A stretch of 64,000 nt of DNA from Diphasiastrum complanatum (taxonomy: Eukaryota; Streptophyta; Lycopodiopsida; Lycopodiales; Lycopodiaceae). Within the stretch, counting starts at the first letter, position 1. Each line of letters opens with the position of its first letter. Below are positions 46,601 through 55,600 of this stretch, piece after piece. The notes under the pieces were generated by a model, which was not told the origin of the DNA, made no database searches, and was given only the letters and a program-made list of their open reading frames with translations. The translations under genes and the position numbers were made by a program. The DNA lies in contig CM055110.1 of the NCBI GenBank assembly GCA_029204225.1, positions 34,419,947-34,483,946 on the forward strand, given 5' to 3'.

Positions 46601-49600
46601 TTTAGGACAAGAAGATGAGGATTCATTGGGTGATGTCTTGATATGGGGGGAGGGGATTGGGGAGGGTATTTTGGGGGGTGGTGTACATAGGCTCGAAACT
46701 GTTGCTGGACCCAAAATGGATGCACTTCTTCCCAAACCTTTGCTGTCAACAGTTGTGCTAGATGTTCACAACATTGCTTGTGGTGGTAGACACATTGCTT
46801 TGGTGACACGACAAGGGGAGGTTTTCTGCTGGGGTGAAGAGTTTGGAGGTAGGCTTGGTCATGGCATTGATACAGATATTTCGCATCCTAAGCTTGTGGA
46901 ATCTTTGAGAAGCACCAATGTTGAGTTTGTGAAATGTGGTGAGTATCATACCTGTGCTGTTACTCTCTCTGGAGATCTCTACACATGGGGCGATGGCACT
47001 CATGGCTTTGGACTTTTAGGACATGGTAATAAGCTTAGCCATTGGCTGCCAAAGAGAGTCAATGGAATCTTGGATGGACTTCGTGTTTCATATATTGCTT
47101 GTGGACCCTGGCATACTGCTCTTGTCACCTCGGCAGGCCAACTTTTCACTTTTGGTGATGGCACTTTTGGAGTACTGGGTCATGGTGATAAAAATAGCGT
47201 AGCGGTCCCTCGAGAAGTTGAATCCCTCAAAGGACTGAAGACTGTTAGGGCAGCATGCGGTGTCTGGCATACCGCTGCAGTTGTTGAGGTCATTGTAGGG
47301 TCTTTGAATGCAACCAGCTGCTCATCAGGGAAGCTCTTTACTTGGGGGGATGGAGATAAAGGACGACTTGGGCATGGTGATAAAGAGCAGAAGCTTGTAC
47401 CAGCTTGTGTTGCAGCCATTGTGGAAGATAATTTTTGTCAAGTTGCATGTGGGCATACACTCACTGTGGCCTTGAGTACATTAGGTGATGTTTTTACCAT
47501 GGGGAGCCCGATGAACGGGCAGCTGGGGGACTCTCAAGCTGATGGGAAGCTTCCTGGTCGTGTCAAGGGTAGACTTGCAGACTCCTTTGTTGAGGCAATA
47601 GCATGCGGAGCTCACCATGTGGCTGTTTTGACATCAAAGACAGAAGTTTATACATGGGGTAAGGGGCTGAATGGCAGGCTTGGGCATGGTGATGCAGAAG
47701 ATAGAACTGTTCCAACTTTAGTTGAAGCACTGAAAGACAAGCAGGTCAAGAGCATTGCATGTGGATCTACTTTTACTGCAGTTATCTGTTTGCATAAATG
47801 GGTTCCAGGTGCCGAACAATTGACATGCTCAGGTTGTAGACAACCTTTCAGTTTTACTAGGAAGCGTCATAATTGTTATAATTGTGGAGGTACTTACTGT
47901 CATGCATGCAGTTCAAAGAAGGCTATCACAGCTTCCCTGGCACCCTATCCAAACAAACCTTATCGTGTATGCACTCCCTGCTATCTGAAGCTTAAAAAGC
48001 AAACTGAATTCAAGGTGGGCACACAAGCTTCTTATACCAGAAACTTGGACTTGCACGAATGTTTAGAAATGCAAGAAAGAGCAGGTAATTTGGATATTAG
48101 ACTTGTCAAACCCCAGGTCCTCTTATCGAAACCTCCTGGCACTGAGAACATAAAACAAGCAGAAGGGAAAGTGCATATCACAAAACAAGATTCCAGCAGC
48201 CATGTGTTCCCAATGCCTCTTGGGTTATTGCCTTGGGGAACTGTAAATGCTCCCAAGAAATTTGTCCCAATCTTCGCCTCTCATCATCCAACGAAATTTG
48301 CATCTTCTGTACCAGTGTCCCGAACTGCTTCAAGGGCTGTGTCACCATTCTCAAGTAGGCCTAGCCCACCAAGATCAAAAACTCCAACACCAACAGTAAC
48401 AGGTCTAACAGTATCCAAGAATGTTGTTAAGGATCTGCAGAAGAGGAACGAAGCCTTGAATGGGGAGATCATGAAATTAAGTACACAAGTATATTCTTCT
48501 TCCTGAAGTTGCCTGCAAGTTTTTGACATTGCAAAGATTTTAGTCTCAAGATTGTGCTATTCCTTGACTATGTCAACTAGTTTGTGCTGGATTTTTTCCT
48601 GAGCATTTGTCAAGCTTGTTTAAATATTAGCCTTTAGGGCTTTATAGTACTGATGATTGAATATCAGGATCTTTTCCTGGCTTTGGTGCAAGTAAAAAGA
48701 TGAGATATCTGAGTTGTTGAAATACAGTTTTGAGGTGGCAAGTGTGACAACACGTGTATTATATCCATACAGTATTCATCAATCTATAAATGCAGCTCTT
48801 TAGACTTCTATAGGGAAACCTTCTGAAACAGTTCCTCAATGTGGAGTACACGTTTTAACTACTTGAGCTACTTTGTTACCCCTATTTGTCATTTTCTTTC
48901 CTAGGTTTTTCATGCTAATGGTGTTAGTCCAAGAGCCAAATTCCCTACAGCCACGGAAACCCGCTTTTAGTACCGTAAAGCTTATGCAATATCTGAGCAT
49001 AGAGAAATTATCTAATTTCTCGTAGTAATAAGACCATACTAGTAAGTAATCGATGTCAAATGTTGATGAGCGATTGAGATATCATCATCAACAAAAATTC
49101 GAGTATCAATAGCAGGAGCATCAGGACCATCAATAACAAGTACATCATTAGTTAAATTAATATGAGAAACTTGAGATTTTTTCAATCGGCGAGTAATCAC
49201 ATTGGGCAAGTAATAAGAACATTACTTGTCGAGCTGTCTGATGTGGTGAGAAATAAAAATAACATAAACTCGAGAAAACCCAATAGTCCGAGTAATAAAC
49301 CTATCAAAAAGAAGGAAAATAGCAACAAAATGCAAACAAAAAGTCCACTCCATGGACTGTTTGGCACTGTCTCCCCAGAAACGACGCCAAAAAAATGTTG
49401 GACCCTTTTGGTGCCTCCCTAATCGTGCGGGTCTAGAGGACAAGGAAGGGTTTTTGGATTTCCAACCGAGTGAGTAGTATCGGGTTTCGAGCCAATGGGG
49501 AGAGGGTAAACGACGAGATAGGAATGAGGATCTAAGCCAACTAAGGCTGTTAAGCTTAGTGTGGGATCTAAAGGTGGAATGGCTTAGATTTATGGGTGAG

Positions 49601-52600
49601 ATTCTTCTCTTTTCTTCCTCTTTTTGGTGTTTTTCTTAGTTTTGGTTTCTTCTTTCTTGGTTCTTGGTTTCTTTGGCTTATCTAGGCATCTTTGGCTCGA
49701 GATCTGCTCCTGAAGAGGTTGATCTTCTCAAGGGAGGTGAACAATGGAAGGGAAACTACCTAAGGATCTTGCTGATCACTCCAAGTGTAGATCTAACACC
49801 TATTTAGCTTGTGTGTTAATTTTGTGGATTAGTTTATGAAACTAGAATGATGAGTGCTTGTGCTAAAGATTTGTCATGATTGGGATAGCTTGATTAACAA
49901 CAAGAAACAAGCATTTATCATCCACATAAGAATCACACACATTCAAAATAGGAGGGCCTTTGCAAGCAAAAGATAGGAAGGAGGAGATACTCTCTCTCTC
50001 TCAACTCTATTCTCTTCAAATGAAAAAGGTGGCTCAAAAATGGTGTCACATGCCTTTATATGGACATTCCTAGGGTCAGGGTTTTTGGTTCACCCAAAAA
50101 CATGTGCCATAACAATTTGTCTTGTTTTTTAACCAAATTGTATTTTAACTACTTAGGTCCCTTTTCACTTTGGGCTTTTCTGAGAGTGAATCTACCTCTA
50201 ATTCTCTCGCCATAGGCTTGCGAGGACATTGCACCTTCTATGGGTGTCTGACATTACATTTTTGGTAGATTTAATTCTTTTGCCGACTCGGCCATGCTTT
50301 TATTCCCGTCGTCGTAAAATACGGTTGTGAGGCGTTGGGCTTTGTTTTCGCTCATTGGCTGGTCCGCTACTTGTCGACTTCTTTGGCATTGGCGCTCTCG
50401 GTGCATTTAGATTTTGGAGCTCCTTTATTGGTGACTTGTCGACGCTCTCCATTGTAGTTTGGTGGCTCGATTCCACTTTCCGGTACGCTTATTATGGCTG
50501 GAATCTGTTAGAAGAATCTTCTAACAGTCCACATTTGTAAGGTGTGGAATTCTATTTGTACACCGACCATAATACTTTGAGATATTTTTGCAACTAGCCG
50601 AATCTCATAGGGCGGCAAGCTAGGTGGGTTGAGTTGATGCAAGAATTTCACATGGAAATTCGGTACAAGAAGGGTGTCAAAAATCGTGTGGTTTATGCAT
50701 TATCTCGTATATTGTATCAGATGTCTTTTGTGGCCATTGAGAATGACCTGATTGCTGAGATTAGACAGGCTTATCAAGAGGATACTTATTGTCAGGGAAT
50801 TGTGAAAGAGGCAAATCTTGCGCAAGTAGAATCTCAGGATGAGAGTTCTGGTCTCTTTGCTCACACTTACCTTAGATATAAAGAGAAATGACAAACTTCT
50901 CATTCCATCTTGTGAGGAGCTGGTAAGGAGATTGTCCATTTATGTCATGATAGCCCTAGTGCAGGTCATCCTGGTGTGGATAAGACCTATGAATTGATCT
51001 TATGTAACTTCTAATGGCCTAAGCTTAAAAAGGATGTTTACCATTATGTGAGGCATTGGTTGAAGAGCCAGGTCAATAAAGCCAAAAGGGTTAAATCTCC
51101 CGGAATTTTACACCCACTACCTATGCCAGAGTATCTATATGGACTTTGTCACCAACTTACCCGTATCTTGGTTATAGTTGACAGACTCACTAAGATGGCT
51201 CAATTTATTCAAACACGTAAAAAGATTGATGCGTCTGGAGTAGCTAGCCTATTTGTCAAGCATGTATTCAAACTTCATGGGTTATCGTCATCCGTAGTCT
51301 CTGATAGAGATACTCGATTTATTGCGAGATTTTGGACTGTAATTAGGGTCAAACTAGAAGTCCAATTGAGAATCAGCAGCACGGAGCATCCTGAAACGGA
51401 TGGCCAAACTGAGAGCGTCAGCCAGACCTTAGAGGATATACTTAGGGCATTTGTTGGGGATAAGCAAACTCAGTGGGAGAAGTACTTGCCACTGTTGGAG
51501 TTTTCTCACAATGACAAGAAAAATGTAAGTACTAAAATGTGCCCTTTCGAGCTTAATTATGGTTTTAGGCCAGCTAGCCCTATTATGGTAGGAATTCCTT
51601 AGAAAGTGCCTAGTGCGGCTAATTTCCTTAACACAAATGAATGAAATGCTTGGGTTAGTGAAAGTTAATGTAAGGCAAGCGATGGATTGAGATGTGTCTT
51701 ACATTGATTAACATCGCACGCCTAGAGAGTTTGTGGTAGGAGACATGGGGTTTCTCCTATTGGAACTAATATGACATAGTCTTGTCTTAGGTTCAATGAG
51801 GACTTCAAGCAACGCTGCTTCACCCCAATGGTGCCCAAGATCTACTCCCAAATGCTTAAGTCACTAAATTGCAATGTAAACATCAGTTATAGTGACTAAG
51901 GGGATACTAGGCCCCATGAGAGTCTGTTGGACTGACCTCCTAAAAAGTAGGGAGGTTGAGCGGTCAACATGTGTCACATGTACTTTAAATTCCTTTGCCT
52001 AATGTAAAATGTAAATCGTAACTGGCTTGTGGAGGAAATTGTAAATTGGAATGTAAACATTAGTTATAGTGACTAATTCTTAGATGGCAAAGGGCATACT
52101 GAGTCCCATGAGAGTCGACTAGACTGACCTCCCAAAACGTAGGGAGGGTTGACCGATCAACATGACATGTGGTGTCATATGCTCATTAGGACACTTGGTC
52201 CAATGCATGAGTGACACTTGTTGGATGGCGGGTCAACAAGACGTGTCATATGCTCTTTGGGACAGTTGGTCGAATGTATAAGTGACGCATGGCCCAGACA
52301 ATCTACCTACGAGCTTGCCTATGTGTCAGGGTGCTGCCAAGTGGCAAGTGTCGATTGTGCATGCATGCACTTTGCCATGTGTCGACGGTAGGATGTGTCA
52401 GGGTTAAGGGGCGCTTGAGGGGATTTAGTTTGAGCCTTGCTAGGCATTCCTTATCTTATCTTATTCCTATGCAGCTATGGCTGAGAGGAGACTTGCAGTA
52501 GAGCTCTCATGTTTGCTTTTTGATCTATGTACATTTGCTTGAGATTAGTAAAGTGGCGAATCTGCTTGGTATTTTTGCATATTTACTTAGGGTTTGGTGC

Positions 52601-55600
52601 TTGTGAGCTTGTGTGCCACATTTGGTATCAGAGCAATTGCTTTCTAGACTTGTGTGGGATTTGGCATCATTGGCATCTTCAGTTAGGGTTCGGTACAGCC
52701 TTTGAGCATCTTCTACTACTTGGCTTGTTATTCTCTTTGCTTTTTTGAAAATCCAACCCACATAGGATTTGTGAAATTATCTATAACTTCTTCAATACTC
52801 AGTATTTTTTAGATCTTTTAATCGCAATAGAGTTTCTATGGTAGGTCGTTGGTAAGGTAGGGCTTTTTGCCTCTCGACTGAGTGATTGCCATATGTCGAC
52901 GTTCAGATGTGTTGGGAGTAAGGAGTGCCTGAGGGGATTTAGTGTGAGCCTTGCCAGGTATCCACTTTATTGATTTCTCCTTAAAGTACATTTCAAGATC
53001 TTAGCATAAACGCATAAGAGCACTACTGCTATGTCTCCTCCTAGCCACCTGCTGCATAGTAGAAGGATGTGGCATACTCAAGAGGCTCCCTCTCTTGAAC
53101 TCTCAAGCCCTCCTACCTCAAGCACTCGACCTTGAGTTGTCCTATCGTCAACACATGGCATACTCCATGCACAGCCGACACTCACCACTTGGTAGTACCC
53201 TAATGCATAGGCATGTGAGTAGTTCAACATGTGTCACTCATACACTACTGGACCAAGTGTCCCAGTGAGCATATGACAAGTGTCCCGTTGACTGGTCAAC
53301 TCTCCTACTTTTTAGGAGGTCAGTCTAGCAGCCTCTAAATTAAGACCCAGTACCCCATACCAAATACAAGCAGGTTCACAAGTTAACTAAAACTTGCTAT
53401 TTACATTCTCTTACAAAACATCACAGGCTGTTGTGAGCCATTTCAATATTTACAATTTACAATTTACAAGTCCAACAAGTTCACACTAAGGTAGGAATAT
53501 AAATACATGACAGAAGGGATGTCACATGTACTTCGAATCCCTTTGACTAATATAAATTGTAAATTGTAGTTATTAAATTGTAAATGGCTAAGTCACTGAC
53601 TTGAGGAGACAATCATAAATTGCAATGTAAATATCAGTTATAGTTACTAATTCTGAGATGGCTAAGGGGGTGCTGGGTCCCATGAGATTCTGTTGGACTG
53701 ACCTCCTTAAAAGCAGGGAGATTGACCAGTCAACATGACGTGTCATATGCTCACTAAGACACTTGGTCAGTGCATGACTGACACTTGTCACGGACGGTCA
53801 AAAGAAAGGCCAACAGGACGTGTCATAAGCTCAGTGGAACACTTGGTTCAATGTGTGAGTGATACGTGTCAGACAGTCTACCTACTAGCTTGCCTATGGT
53901 ACTGCCAAGTGGAAATTGTTAACTGTGCATGGATTTTGACATGTGTCGATGTTAGGATGTTTCAGGGTTAAGGGGTGCTTGAGCATATATAGTGTGTTGG
54001 TTTCACGAGGAGCTTGGAGAGTTTAACTATTTGCAGCCTCCTTCCTTTCCATGCCTTATTCTCTCCTCATATTGTCGTGACACTGCCATCTTTGTATGTT
54101 AGCTATTAGCAATCGCTATTGCTATTTGCAAGTGAAAACTTTTCTATTTGACTATGGAGTGTGCGATCGACAAGAACTTTCCACTATGTTTTCTTTTCTT
54201 CTGATTGCAGTTGTTCATAGTATGAGGCGTGAGCCTAAAACCATTGCCTCTTCATGCCCCATAATGGACACATAGTTATGGCTTGCTATGGCAATAATCT
54301 TTTCCTAGTATGCAAAGATCTACTCATATCCTCGAAGTTTTAACTATTGATTCAGATGTGATTTAAGCTTGTGATGGTACTCATTCGTAGAGCTTTAGGT
54401 ACAGTTTAAAGCCAGAAAAAAAAAAATCTTGAGACTAATGTTGTCGTGTTAATAAAACACAAAATAAACTTAATTTTGTGGGTTTCTAGTGTGCACAGGA
54501 GGAATTTGAAGAAATTAGATTGGGGACCAATCGTTTTCATCCTAATTGCACTCTACAGATTGGAAAACAAACTGATTTTAATTGTGAAGGTGGTGCCTCA
54601 CTCAGATCTGAAAAAATCAGGCTCTGAACAAGTTTTCCTCACGTGAAAGATTGATATTTCTTTTTCCTTTCCAAGAAGTAATTACACATGTCAATCTGAA
54701 GATTAGAAAATGAAGTAACCTCTTGGTTTCACACTGTGTTGCAGCGGATCGATCCGCTGCAAAAACGTTCCGGATCGTGCGATCCGGAACGTAAGCGATC
54801 CGCGACTCTTTTTTCTTTTTTTTTTTGTGTTGAAAAAGTAGCAATGGCCAAACTTTTTTTTTTTCGAGTTTAATACTAACTAAATCAGTTTTGAATGGTG
54901 TTCTGATGCCAATGGTTTGCAGATCTACTGATTCCGTTTTCTGTTAGAAAATGATAGAAAGAGTTAGAAGGAGCTTTCCTTAGATTGGCAGGAATTGTAT
55001 ACTTCTTTTGGAATAGCTGAAACAGGGGGTTCGGGGGACGGTAGCCCCCCGAGAAACGGGGGGTTCGGGGGGCGGTAGCCCCCCAAGAAACAGGGGTTCC
55101 GGGGGGCAGTAGCCCCCCGGTGGAGGGTTTGGGGGGCAACGCCCCCCAACGGCGGTAAGGCCTTTTCATGATTTGGCCTTCCAACTCCCTGAGTAAAAAC
55201 ACACTTTTGGGTGTTTCGCACCCGAAACAGTCGGCAGACTACACAGTCCAAATTTCTGAAACTATATGAAAATGCAGCCAGTTTTCTTAAACCATCTACT
55301 GATGTCCAGATTTCTAATCAATGTAGCCCGCAACCATCTGAAACCAAGCAACAAATCTGCATAACAATTGCTTTTTTGATATCCTTTCACATGATACCCA
55401 TATTGACAACTATACAAAAAAAAAAAAAAATTTACGTTCCGGGAAACCCTAAATGGGAAATCCCGGATCGCGTTCCGGAACGCGGACTGCAACCTTGGTT
55501 TCACATATGCTGATCCAGCAGAGTTTGCTTCAAAAGTCAAGTTTGAGTTAGTGTTTTACTTCGTGATACTAGCAAACCCTAAACCCTAAATCGAGGTATG

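Noticed and set aside
54885-55251. Pro/Gly-rich minus-strand ORFs
   Set aside because: They arise from the G/C-run tandem repeat in more than one frame at once, a sign of low-complexity DNA.
55570-55592. Telomere-like CCCTAAA units
   Set aside because: Only two units. Such short matches are common in plant DNA and give no evidence of a telomere or telomere-box promoter here.
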